18,362 nt of DNA from Pseudomonadales bacterium (GTDB lineage Bacteria; Pseudomonadota; Gammaproteobacteria; Pseudomonadales; DT-91): the NCBI GenBank assembly GCA_013215025.1, contig JABSRR010000142.1, positions 1-18,362 on the forward strand, in the 5' to 3' direction. The notes beneath the pieces are model-generated. The model saw nothing but the letters and a program-made list of their open reading frames with translations. It was not told the DNA's origin and did no database searches. Positions 1 to 9,100 of this stretch are shown in pieces; position 1 is the first letter of the stretch; every line of letters starts with the position of its first letter. Made by a program: the position numbers and the translations under genes.

Positions 1-326
1 CTGAGTTACCTGATGCTTTAGCGAAGCAATATCCTCTGCAAGGCTGTGCATTATATGTTTTGCAACAAAAACAGTCACGGCTGCCGCATACGCCTTTATT
101 GGCGCTACGTTCAAAACGCGACGACACGTGGTTTTGGCTGGATAAAAACCCGCCAGCCGCGTTGATTGAACCTCTGCAAATAGCCTATCAAGCATTACCC
201 GCAAATATTGTTGCCCTGCAGCACCAAAGCCACGGTACCGGGGTATACTTTGATGAACGGGGCGATCAACAGCTATTGGAGAGCCTGAAGCAACAGCTGG
301 CAGACATTAACGCAGTCGCACAATAA
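1..326 (+). CDS. 3' fragment of unrecognised protein
   Basis: The frame is open from position 3 to the TAA at 324-326 with no stop, so this is the C-terminal ~107 residues of a gene that begins before the window. The TTG at 60 is only an internal codon. The fragment is soluble-looking: it has a Trp-rich stretch (DTWFWLDKN), then a helical C-terminus (QQLLESLKQQLADINAVAQ), and no membrane segment. I do not recognise the family and assign no function. A 268-nt gap separates it from the next gene, so co-transcription is not implied. That it is coding is fairly sure, because the frame is long and its codon use resembles the neighbours. Confidence 0.6.
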   Translation, partial: ELPDALAKQYPLQGCALYVLQQKQSRLPHTPLLALRSKRDDTWFWLDKNPPAALIEPLQIAYQALPANIVALQHQSHGTGVYFDERGDQQLLESLKQQLADINAVAQ

Positions 327-594
327 ACCCTACGGTTCAGTAATCTAGCGACCTTCGGGCAGAAAATAGTTGTCACGCGGTATTGCATAGCCTATATTCC
401 TCATAAAATACAATAACAAATACGGCTTTTTCTTTCGCCTCTGAGACCCTTCAAGCGATATAATACTGGCGGCCCATTCCTCGACGATGAAGCAACGAGG
501 ATTACTTCTCGCTGAATTGCCTGATTTTTTGTTTTACGTGTTGACGCTGTAGCCAAGTCATCATGCATAAACTTAACGAGACAATTTAACTGAC
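327..594 (+). promoter_or_regulatory. Leader/promoter region of the GGDEF-EAL gene
   Basis: This 268-nt gap holds no gene. A perfect TATAAT lies at 459-464 but has no good -35. A second candidate is TTGACG (541-546), 17 nt, then TGCATA (564-569), about 25 nt before the ATG. Between them TCCTCG (478-483) can pair with CGAGGA (496-501), and the same CGAGG can instead pair with TTCTCG (506-511). A T6 run follows at 525-530. I see no cyclic-di-GMP riboswitch core. Which promoter is used cannot be told from sequence. Confidence 0.3.
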
Positions 595-2685
595 ATGAAA
601 ACCTGGTTTAATTCTTTGTCATTGCATACCAAACAGACGCTGATCATTATTTTGATCAATGCCTTCTCGTTGCTGATTGCTTCATCACTGTATTTATCCA
701 ACAATGTTAGCTCAACCAAAGAACTGCTCGAGCAGCAAATGAATGCAACGGCAGAGATTATTGCCGGTAATATCACCTCTTCACTGCTGTTTCACGATGC
801 CTTAGCGGCGCAAGATCAACTCAGTACCTTGATCACCGATGACAGTATTTTATACGCCAGCATATACGATGATAATAAGGCGTTTTTCGCGAATTTTGAC
901 AGCACGGCACATTTTCAGCGCCCTGACTTTGGCCAGTATCAGATTGGTTTACAAGAAACCGACAAGCACATCAACTTAGTCAAAGAAATATTTTATGACG
1001 GTGAAGTGATCGGTTATTTGTTGATGATCAAAGATGCGAAAATTCTTAACGATCAAAAAACTGGTCATACGCTGATTACCGCCTCAGTTTTTATGATGTC
1101 GCTACTGTTCGCCTGGTTTCTATCGATGCTGCTTCAACGCTGGTTATCGCGGCCCTTAAAAAATCTGGTCGGCATTATTGAGGATATCACCTCATCAAAA
1201 GACTACAGTCAGCGCTTAGTCAGCAGCTCTAAAGATGAGATCGGCAAATTAATGCAGGTATTCAATACCATGCTAGAAGCCGTGAAAGAGCGTGATGACA
1301 AGCTAAAAGCGCACGGCGAAGAACTAGAAGACCTGGTTAACCTGAAAACGCGCCAACTGCATCAGCGCTCTAATTACGACTTGCTAACGAAGCTGCCGAA
1401 TCGTAATTTCTTAATTGAACAACTAGAACATCAGATCCAGCTTGCAAAAGAAACTCAAGAAAAGATTGCGGTTCTGTTTTTGGATCTTGACCGTTTTAAA
1501 ATCATTAACGACAACCTCGGTCACTCAGTCGGCGACCAGGTGTTGAAAATTGCTGCCGAGCGCTTAAGCAATGTAGTGAGCAGCAGCGATAATGTTGCAC
1601 GCTGGGGCGGCGATGAATTTGTGATCTTCTTGCGCAATATTAGTAATCAATCTGAAATTGAAGCCATTGCCAAAAATATAACCTTGGCACTTGAAGAAGT
1701 GATTCACCTGGGTGGGCAGCAGTTCCATATTTCTACCTCTATCGGCATTAGCCTATTCCCCTATAATGGCAAAGATGTATTTAGCCTCATTAAACATGCC
1801 GACGTCAGTATGTCGCGTGCTAAAGAAAAAGGCGCTGGGCATTATGTCTTCTACAGTGCCGACATGGATAATGGCAGCGTTGATCGACTGTCGATGGAAA
1901 CTAAGCTGCGCCGCGCGATTGATAACCAAGAGATGAACCTGGTCTATCAGCCGAAGATAAATATCCAAAAAAATACCTTATGCGGCGTTGAAGCGCTTAT
2001 CCGCTGGCATGATCCTGAACTTGGTAATGTGCCGCCTAGTCAGTTTATTCCTTTGGCGGAAGAAATTGGCCTAATCAATAAAATTGGCGAATTTGTCATT
2101 CGAACTGCCTGCCAACAACATGCAAGCTGGCGTGCGATGGGCCTAGACCCGGTGCGCATCGCGATCAACTTATCACCCTCGCACTTATCTGAGCCAAAGA
2201 TTGTCGAGCATGTGCTAAAAGAAATGGACTTTTATAAAGTCGAGCCCGAGCATCTAGAGCTAGAAATTACAGAAGAGACTTTTCTCGACTCTTCTGAGCA
2301 ATGTAAGAAAAATCTTGCGCTGTTTCATAAATTTGGTCTGCGTATCTCAATCGATGACTTTGGCACCGGCTACTCTTGCCTGAGTTACTTACTGGATTTA
2401 CCGGTTACCACACTCAAAATCGATGGCAGCTTTGTGCGCAAGCTTGGCACCCAACCTGAGAACGACGGTATCGTTAACGCCATCATGATGCTAGGCCATG
2501 GTCTTGGCCTGCAGGTTGTTGCTGAGTGTGTCGAAACCGAAGCTCAGCTAGCATTTTTACAAGAGAACGGCTGCGATGTGATCCAAGGCTTTTATTTCTC
2601 TAAACCCCTGAAAGCTGATCAGCTCGTTGACTATATGCACCGAGCCAGCTATCAGCGCCGCGAGCAAGCCCACGCTGCGGTATAA
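595..2685 (+). CDS. Membrane GGDEF-EAL cyclic-di-GMP turnover protein with CHASE8-like sensor and HAMP
   Basis: This 696-aa inner-membrane protein probably makes and/or degrades cyclic di-GMP. A first transmembrane helix (~15-35) leads to a periplasmic segment (~40-155) that resembles CHASE8 sensors. A second helix (~158-182), HAMP (~183-235) and a short coiled coil (~232-258) follow. The GGDEF domain (~260-420) keeps DLDRFKIIND and an exact GGDEF at 338-342, so cyclase activity is plausible. The inhibitory I-site position reads SSSD rather than RxxD, so product inhibition there is probably lost. The EAL domain (~440-690) keeps E466-A-L, the Asn of INLSP, DDFGTGYS (D587, D588), LKID, E644 and Q664, consistent with an active phosphodiesterase. 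Known hybrids of this type often show only one net activity, and which applies here cannot be read from sequence. The Shine-Dalgarno is weak. Confidence 0.93.
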   Translation: MKTWFNSLSLHTKQTLIIILINAFSLLIASSLYLSNNVSSTKELLEQQMNATAEIIAGNITSSLLFHDALAAQDQLSTLITDDSILYASIYDDNKAFFANFDSTAHFQRPDFGQYQIGLQETDKHINLVKEIFYDGEVIGYLLMIKDAKILNDQKTGHTLITASVFMMSLLFAWFLSMLLQRWLSRPLKNLVGIIEDITSSKDYSQRLVSSSKDEIGKLMQVFNTMLEAVKERDDKLKAHGEELEDLVNLKTRQLHQRSNYDLLTKLPNRNFLIEQLEHQIQLAKETQEKIAVLFLDLDRFKIINDNLGHSVGDQVLKIAAERLSNVVSSSDNVARWGGDEFVIFLRNISNQSEIEAIAKNITLALEEVIHLGGQQFHISTSIGISLFPYNGKDVFSLIKHADVSMSRAKEKGAGHYVFYSADMDNGSVDRLSMETKLRRAIDNQEMNLVYQPKINIQKNTLCGVEALIRWHDPELGNVPPSQFIPLAEEIGLINKIGEFVIRTACQQHASWRAMGLDPVRIAINLSPSHLSEPKIVEHVLKEMDFYKVEPEHLELEITEETFLDSSEQCKKNLALFHKFGLRISIDDFGTGYSCLSYLLDLPVTTLKIDGSFVRKLGTQPENDGIVNAIMMLGHGLGLQVVAECVETEAQLAFLQENGCDVIQGFYFSKPLKADQLVDYMHRASYQRREQAHAAV

Positions 2686-2705
2686 CTCTCGTTAAAGGAA
2701 CTCTT

Positions 2706-3479
2706 ATGACTGATGCAGTGATCCTTCAATCACTGTCGGAGCATGGCGTGTTAACGCTGACATTTAACCGACCAAATAAAAAAAATGCTTTTAATCGCCC
2801 AGCCTGGGCTGCGCTTCGGGATATTTTTATCAGCGCTAAGGATGATCCCAAAGTTGCCTGCATTGTTTTACAAGGTGCTGGCAAGGATTTTTCATCGGGT
2901 ATGGATTTGGCTGATTTTGGCGGCGATGGCGATGCAACCGAGCACCCTTTTTATTCCGCCCAGGAAGCCGTTATGGCCTTCGACAAACCCTTGATCGGCG
3001 CTGCCAAGGGGATTGCGGTTGGCGGTGGCGCCACGCTTCTATTTCATTGCGATATTATTTATGTTGGCGAATCACTGCGCATGCGCCTGCCCTTTGTTAG
3101 CCTTGGCCTGGTTCCTGAGTTTGCCGCCAGCTATGTATTGCAACAAATGATTGGCTCACGTCGCGCGGCAGAACTATTTTATACCGCTGAATGGATTTCA
3201 GCAGAGCGTGCACTGTCTACTGGTATCGCAACAGCCGTTTGCGCCGATGATGAATTGTTCTCTCAGGCAGAGAGCAAAGCCAATGAAATTGCGCAATGGC
3301 CAGTTGTTGCCTTACAGGCAACTAAGCGCTGTTTGAAAACTGCGCACCAAGCTGGGCTAGATGCCGCGAAAATTGAAGAACGCTTGGGCATGGACAAACT
3401 TGCCGGCGCACCCGAAAACATGGAAGCGGTCATGGCATTTATTGAAAAACGTGAACCTGATTTTAAACAATTCCGTTAA
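2706..3479 (+). CDS. Crotonase-fold enoyl-CoA hydratase/isomerase
   Basis: This 257-aa protein has the normal length of a crotonase superfamily enzyme acting on acyl-CoA thioesters. The N-terminal RPNKKNAFN CoA-binding strand and the two oxyanion-hole segments, KDFSSGMDLADF (~60-71) and GIAVGGGATLLFHCD (~102-116), are clear. Of the two glutamates of true enoyl-CoA hydratases, the first position is F130 (in RLPFVSLG) while the second is kept as E138 (GLVPEFAAS). This single-Glu pattern matches delta3,delta2-enoyl-CoA isomerases better than hydratases, so an isomerase role in unsaturated fatty acid beta-oxidation is my inference. It starts 20 nt after the GGDEF-EAL gene with a good AAAGGA (2694-2699), so the two may share a transcript. 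Functional linkage to that gene is not evident. Confidence 0.88.
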   Translation: MTDAVILQSLSEHGVLTLTFNRPNKKNAFNRPAWAALRDIFISAKDDPKVACIVLQGAGKDFSSGMDLADFGGDGDATEHPFYSAQEAVMAFDKPLIGAAKGIAVGGGATLLFHCDIIYVGESLRMRLPFVSLGLVPEFAASYVLQQMIGSRRAAELFYTAEWISAERALSTGIATAVCADDELFSQAESKANEIAQWPVVALQATKRCLKTAHQAGLDAAKIEERLGMDKLAGAPENMEAVMAFIEKREPDFKQFR

Positions 3480-3507
3480 TACACCGGCCTAGCACTCCTC
3501 CCATTAT

Positions 3508-3552
3508 TGGCATTGTCAGCTATGCTGACAGTGCTAGCGAAGCATCGGCTTC
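3508..3552 (+). terminator. Tandem hairpins after the enoyl-CoA isomerase gene
   Basis: TGTCAGC (3514-3520) and GCTGACA (3524-3530) form a perfect 7-bp stem with a TAT loop. It extends outward to about 3508/3536 with two G-T wobbles. A second hairpin, GAAGC-ATCG-GCTTC (3539-3552), follows directly. The position 30 nt past a stop codon fits transcript termination, but no T tract follows, so a processing or Rho-linked role is equally possible. Confidence 0.4.
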
Positions 3553-3603
3553 TCTATAAAATAACTGATTTTCTTCCAGCTATTTCGACAATCACTCGAC
3601 AAA

Positions 3604-3660
3604 TTGATCGCTTAGCGGCACTATTCATAAAACTGTCACAGACTTCTATTAGCGTATAGC
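3604..3660 (+). promoter_or_regulatory. Candidate promoter of the amidoligase operon, with a Pho-box-like element
   Basis: CTGTCA (3633-3638), 16 nt, then TATAGC (3655-3660) gives a plausible sigma-70 promoter about 55 nt before the first ATG. The -35 lies in TATTCAT-AAAA-CTGTCAC (3622-3639), which resembles the E. coli Pho box of two CTGTCAT-type repeats 11 nt apart: the second repeat matches fully and the first 4 of 7. The distance from the repeat to TATAGC is longer than in classical Pho promoters. A weaker alternative is TTGATC (3604-3609) with CATAAA (3626-3631). Confidence 0.28.
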
Positions 3661-3716
3661 AATCTCAAAGTTGTTGATCAAGCTAGCTTTGGCATTGCGG
3701 TATATAGGGATTGACC

Positions 3717-5177
3717 ATGAAAGACGCTTGGCATAATTATCGTTCTGAAGGTTTTTTTGATGAATTGCTTACCCCGGCAGGTAACCCTCGCCTAGCCTCG
3801 AAAAAGCTAATAAGTCATCTTCGTAAACTACCAAAAGCCGAGTTTCAGGCACGCCAGCAAATGGCCGAATCGACGATTCGTGAAATGGGTGTATCTTTCA
3901 CGGTATACACTGAAGAAGGAAACATAGACCGCGCCTGGCCATTCGATATTATTCCGCGCGTAATTGATAAAAAACAGTGGCAAAAAACTGCGCAAGGTTT
4001 AGAGCAGCGCCTTACTGCATTAAACTTATTTATTGATGACCTCTACCATGAACAGCGCATTATCAAAGATGGCATCATCCCTGAGTTTGTTCTCAAGCAG
4101 TCAAAAAATTACCTCGCACAATGCGAGGGTATATCGCCGCCACATGGCGTATGGGCTCATATTTGTGGCAGCGATCTAGTACGCGACAAAGACGGTCAGT
4201 TCTACGTTTTAGAAGATAACCTCAGAGTACCATCAGGGGTATCGTATATGTTAGAAAACCGCTCTATTATGAAACGTGTGCTACCGGAGTTGTTTGAAAA
4301 AATTGAAATTTCAGCCGTAGATGATTACCCAGAGCAGCTGCTATCAATGCTTAGCAGTTTATCGCCGCGCAAGGTGAAAAATCCAACCGTCGTCGTGTTA
4401 ACACCTGGCATTTTTAATTCGGCATATTTTGAGCATGCGTTTCTGGCGCAGCAAATGGGCGCAGAATTAGTTGAGGGCAGTGATTTAATTGTGCAAGACG
4501 ACGACTGCGTGTATATGAAAACCATCAGTGGTTTGACGCGAGTCGATGTTATCTATCGTCGTATCGATGATGAATTTTTAGATCCCGAAGTGTTTAACCC
4601 ACAGTCGGTACTTGGGGTTAAGGGCCTAATGCGGGCCTGGAAACAGGGCAATGTTGGACTGGCAAATGCACCCGGTGCAGGGGTCGCCGATGATAAAGTT
4701 GTCTATGCCTATGTTCCAGACATTATTCGCTATTATCTCGATCAAGAGCCATTAATTCCGAATGTTGAAACCTATCTCTGTTATGAGGACAAGGCGCGAG
4801 AGTATGTGCTTGCGAATCTTGATAAATTGGTCGTTAAACCGGCCAATGAGTCTGGTGGCTATGGCATGCTAATCGGACCGCACTCGAGTAAAAAAGAGCG
4901 TGATGAATTTGCTAAGCTAATCAAGAAAAATCCGCGCAACTATATCGCACAACCCACGCTGGCTTTATCAACCGCACCTACCATCGCTGCGAAATCTGAG
5001 CTTGCGCCTAGGCATATCGATCTACGGCCCTTTATTTTGCAGGCCAAATCTACCTATGTAACCACCGGTGGCCTAACCCGTGTCGCCATGCGAGAGGGAT
5101 CGTTAGTGGTAAACTCCTCACAAGGCGGCGGCAGTAAAGACACATGGATTGTCGATACCGACGGGAGGACGAATTAA
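3717..5177 (+). CDS. Circularly permuted ATP-grasp ligase (COG2308 type), stand-alone
   Basis: This 486-aa cytosolic protein belongs to the circularly permuted ATP-grasp family (old DUF404/DUF407), predicted to form amide bonds through an acyl-phosphate. Family hallmarks are GSDLVRDKDGQFYVLEDN with E166 and N168 (the putative metal-binding Glu-x-Asn), RVPSGVSYMLENR (170-182), YRRIDDEFLDP (280-290), K374 followed by the flexible loop NESGGYG (377-383), D435 in HIDLRPF, and SSQGGGSKDTW (467-477). All look intact, so it is probably an active ligase. I chose ATG 3717 over TTG 3711 because AGGGA (3706-3710) sits 6 nt before it. Its TAA shares one base with the next ATG, indicating translational coupling to the alpha-E gene. 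Substrate and product are unknown. Confidence 0.9.
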   Translation: MKDAWHNYRSEGFFDELLTPAGNPRLASKKLISHLRKLPKAEFQARQQMAESTIREMGVSFTVYTEEGNIDRAWPFDIIPRVIDKKQWQKTAQGLEQRLTALNLFIDDLYHEQRIIKDGIIPEFVLKQSKNYLAQCEGISPPHGVWAHICGSDLVRDKDGQFYVLEDNLRVPSGVSYMLENRSIMKRVLPELFEKIEISAVDDYPEQLLSMLSSLSPRKVKNPTVVVLTPGIFNSAYFEHAFLAQQMGAELVEGSDLIVQDDDCVYMKTISGLTRVDVIYRRIDDEFLDPEVFNPQSVLGVKGLMRAWKQGNVGLANAPGAGVADDKVVYAYVPDIIRYYLDQEPLIPNVETYLCYEDKAREYVLANLDKLVVKPANESGGYGMLIGPHSSKKERDEFAKLIKKNPRNYIAQPTLALSTAPTIAAKSELAPRHIDLRPFILQAKSTYVTTGGLTRVAMREGSLVVNSSQGGGSKDTWIVDTDGRTN

Positions 5178-6112
5178 TGTTGTCTAAAGTTGCCGAACGC
5201 ATTTACTGGATAGGTCGATACTTAGAGCGAGTCGAATCAACTGCGCGTTTAGTCAGTATCTATGACAATATCTTATTTGACCTACCACGCAACAGCGGTA
5301 TTAGTTGGTATAACCTGATTATCATTAACCATCTTGAGCATGATTTTGCTGAACGATACTCGGTCAGAGATGAACGCAACGTTGTTAAATTTTTGCTCGG
5401 TGATAATAGCAATCCATCGTCTGTCGTTTCATCATTAAAAGCGGTTCGAGAAAACGTTCGAACCACACGTGATGTAGTGCTTGAAGAAACCTGGGAAATG
5501 ACTAACGAACTCTCTATGTTTGTTAACGAGAACATTCAGCAAGGAATTAATCGCCGCCAGCGGCATGAATTTCTTAATCAGGTGATCTTAGGCTGCCAAC
5601 AAATTATTGGCATGTTATTTGGTAGTTTACCGCATGACGCTGGCTGGCATTTTCTAACTTTAGGCCGAAGCCTAGAGCGAGCCGATATGACCACGCGTAT
5701 TTTAGATGCGGCAGCCTCTGCCTACCAAGACTCATTGAGTGACGATGCTGCCGTCAATACCCGCCAAATCATTCTCGGCCATGCCTTACGCGTATTAAAT
5801 GCTGACCAATCGTATCGACGTATTATGCGCTCTACCGTTAATGCTGATGCAGTATTTGAATTTATTCTCGACAGTGAGGTGTTTCCCCGCGCGATTAATT
5901 TTTGCCATCGAGACATCTCGCAAGCAGTGAGAAAATTGCCCAGAAATACCGAGGTCGTAAAAGCATTCGAACAACTGCAAACGGAGCTAAGCCAGCATAA
6001 AACTATGCATGCGCTAGATGATAGCTTTCGTCAATACCTGAATCAGCTGCAAATCATGCATAACGCCTTGCATAGCACAATCAGCAAAACATGGTTTCCA
6101 CATTTGAGTTAA
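5177..6112 (+). CDS. Alpha-E domain protein (DUF403, COG2307)
   Basis: This 311-aa, almost wholly helical protein is the usual partner of circularly permuted ATP-grasp proteins. The family signature is visible as RIYWIGRYLERVE (8-20) at the N-terminus, GWHFLTLGRSLERAD (156-170) in the middle, and SYRRIMRS (212-219) with FILDSEVFPRA (229-239) further on. These conserved Arg, Glu and Trp residues define the alpha-E domain. Its biochemical role is not established; a scaffold or cofactor role for the ATP-grasp ligase is the usual proposal. The start at 5177 is set by GGGAGGA (5163-5169) 7 nt upstream and by the TAATG overlap with the ligase stop. A TTG at 5144 in the same frame has no such site. 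The next gene begins 4 nt after its stop. Confidence 0.9.
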   Translation: MLSKVAERIYWIGRYLERVESTARLVSIYDNILFDLPRNSGISWYNLIIINHLEHDFAERYSVRDERNVVKFLLGDNSNPSSVVSSLKAVRENVRTTRDVVLEETWEMTNELSMFVNENIQQGINRRQRHEFLNQVILGCQQIIGMLFGSLPHDAGWHFLTLGRSLERADMTTRILDAAASAYQDSLSDDAAVNTRQIILGHALRVLNADQSYRRIMRSTVNADAVFEFILDSEVFPRAINFCHRDISQAVRKLPRNTEVVKAFEQLQTELSQHKTMHALDDSFRQYLNQLQIMHNALHSTISKTWFPHLS

Positions 6113-6116
6113 GCCT

Positions 6117-9100
6117 ATGACCATTCGTGTGGCAATTTCCCATAACACTTACTATACATTTGATCGTGCAGTTGAATTAGCACCACATACCATTCGACTT
6201 CGCCCTGCCCCGCATACGCGCACACCTATTCACAGCTACAGCTTGAAAATTGAGCCGAGCGAGCATTTTATTAACTGGCAGCAAGACGCCTATGGTAATT
6301 ACTTAGCCAGGCTTGTTTTTCCAGAACCTACGACAAAGCTATCAGTTGAGGTTGAGGTATTAGCAGATCTGACGGTGATAAACCCGTTTGATTTTTTTGT
6401 TGAAGACTATGCTGAACACTTTCCGTTTACATACCCTACAACACTGCAAAAAGAGCTGCAGCCATATTTAAGCTGCAGAAAAAAAACTAAACGTTTCGGC
6501 GATTTGTTAGAACGCCTACCCCGTAAAAAGATGCGGAGCATAGATTATCTGGTAAAAGTGAACAGCATCGTTAACCAACTGGTAGCTTACACGATCCGCA
6601 TGGAACCGGGCGTACAAACCCCAGAACAAACGCTAAAGCGTAAAAAAGGCTCTTGCCGAGACTCAGCCTGGCTGCTAGCACAATTGCTGCGACATCAGGG
6701 TTTAGCCAGCCGCTTTGTATCAGGCTACTTAGTACAACTTAAAGCCGATGAAGCTTCAATTGATGGGCCATCAGGGCCCAGTGAAGACTTTACTGATTTA
6801 CATGCCTGGTGCGAAGTATTTATTCCTGGTGCAGGCTGGATAGGCCTTGACCCTACCTCAGGCCTGTTTGCCAGCGAAGGTCATATCCCACTTGCTTGTT
6901 CTGCTGAACCACAGTCTGCTGCACCGATTGAGGGTGCACTTGAAGATTGCGAGGTAAGTTTTGATTTTAGTAATGAAGTCACGCGCTTTCGTGAGGATCC
7001 TCGCGTAACCTACCCTTACAGCGACGACCAATGGCATCAGGTATTACAGCTGGGTGAAAGCATAGACCAACGGTTAGTGTCTGAAGACGTGCGTTTAACC
7101 ATGGGCGGCGAACCAACTTTTGTCTCGATAGATGATATGGAGTCAGCTCAATGGAATACTGCAGCCTTGGGTAGCGAAAAATCTATGCTAGCCAAGCAGT
7201 TAATTCTTAAATTACGTCAGCATTTTGCCCCTAACGGCTTGCTGCATTATGGACAAGGCAAATGGTATCCTGGCGAGCCCTTACCACGCTGGGCAATGAG
7301 CCTTTTTTGGCGCAAGGATGGTGTAGCGCTATGGCAGCACACTGAATACCTTGCCAAAATAGATAGCGATTATGGTGCCGATCTACAACAAGCCCAAGCT
7401 TTTATGCAGGCGGTCACCGATCATCTTGGCTTAGCCACTGACTCTGCCATTCCAGCCTATGAGGACCCCTTACATTATTTGCAGGAAGAACAAAAACTGC
7501 CGCTGCAGCAAGATTTACAATCGCTGCAGCAGCAAGCAAAGCTTGATCGCCTTCGTTTACAGCGCGTGATGAAACAGGCGATGCGGCAGGCTGTCGGTTT
7601 TGTACTACCAATAGACTGGCAAAATCAGTGGCGCAGCGCAGCATGGCATTTTAAACGACAAGCCTTAATCTTAATACCTGGCGATTCGCCCATTGGTTTA
7701 CGTCTGCCATTAAATCAGTTGTTAGATAAGCTACCGGCTCATACAGAACGTGACCCTTTTAGCCAAGCCCAAGATTTAGCTCAGCAATTAGATCTAAGTC
7801 AATCCATGCAAGCAAGCGTCGCTAGCGCTGCACAGCAACGTCAAAGCGAGCAAGGCTTAAACATATCTAAAGGCAAGAAAACAGCTTGCAGCGACTCTCA
7901 GCCTGCTGTCGATGATCTGATTATCACCGCCTTAGTGATTGAGCCGCGTGATGGTAAGTTATTTATATTTATGCCGCCGCTGCCTGAGCTGGCCGATTAT
8001 CTTCGCCTATTGTCAGTGATTGAAGCTGTTGCCGTTAAGTTAGATCAGCCAGTCATCATAGAAGGATATGAGCCACCGCGAGACCCTCGTTTGGAAAAGC
8101 TTGCGGTCACACCAGACCCTGGCGTTATTGAAGTCAATATGCATCCCAGTGATAGCTGGCAAGCTTTAGTCACTAACACCGAAGCGCTGTACCGCTTGGC
8201 GCGGGAAACCCGACTTGGCGCTGAAAAATTCATGCTCGATGGGCGTCATACTGGCACTGGAGGTGGCAATCATATCACCCTAGGTGGGCAAACACCGGCT
8301 GACAGCCCGATATTACGTAAGCCAAATATATTACAAAGCATGGTGACGTTTTGGCAGCACCACCCGGCTTTGTCATATTTGTTTTCTGGCAGCTTTATTG
8401 GCCCTACCAGTCAAGCTCCACGCGTCGATGAAGGCCGCGACGAGGTACTGTATGAACTCGAAATTGCATTTCAACAAATGCCTGAAGGTCTATCAGATCA
8501 ACCTTGGCTGGTTGATCGTCTGTTTCGTAACTGTCTGATTGACGTAACCGGCAACACTCATCGCGCCGAATTTTGTATTGATAAACTGTATGCACCCGGC
8601 ATGGCTTCAGGCCGCTTAGGGCTGCTCGAGCTGCGCGGCTTTGAAATGCCCCCGCATTATCAAATGTCTTTAGTGCAGGGGCTGCTGGTGCGGGCACTGC
8701 TGTTGCGATTTTGGCAGACCCCCTATCAACATAAGCTGGTGCGCTGGGGCACGCGCTTACATGATAAATTTATGTTGCCGCATTATATTGAGCAAGATAT
8801 ACGAGAAGTCGTCAAAGACCTCACAGCTCATGGCATCGCCTTTGACGCCGACTGGCTAGCACCATTTATGGAGTTTCGTTTTCCGTTTTATGGCCAAGTA
8901 CAGCTCGACGGCATAAGCCTTGAACTGCGCTGGGCGATAGAGCCGTGGCATGTACTTGGTGAAGAAGTTGGCAGTTTTGGCACTGCTCGTTATGTTGATT
9001 CATCAGTTGAGCGACTGCAGGTAAAGCTTCAAGATTTCAACCCCGAACGTTATGTGCTGAGCTGTAATGGGCGCCGTGTGCCGCTGCAAGCAGGCACACG

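Noticed and set aside
327..594. Cyclic-di-GMP riboswitch in the leader of the GGDEF-EAL gene
   Set aside because: The leader forms only short competing hairpins, and I could not find the conserved GEMM core or its tetraloop arrangement.
5144..5176. TTG start giving an 11-residue longer alpha-E protein
   Set aside because: The extension overlaps the ATP-grasp C-terminus, has no ribosome site, and the ATG at 5177 has GGGAGGA 7 nt upstream and a family-typical N-terminus.
8404..8697. 97-codon open frame on the minus strand inside the DUF2126 region
   Set aside because: It lies antisense to a conserved domain, has no ribosome site and no recognisable protein character; it is a shadow of the real gene. 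The same holds for the other short antisense frames, for example 5260-5535 and 12004-12327.
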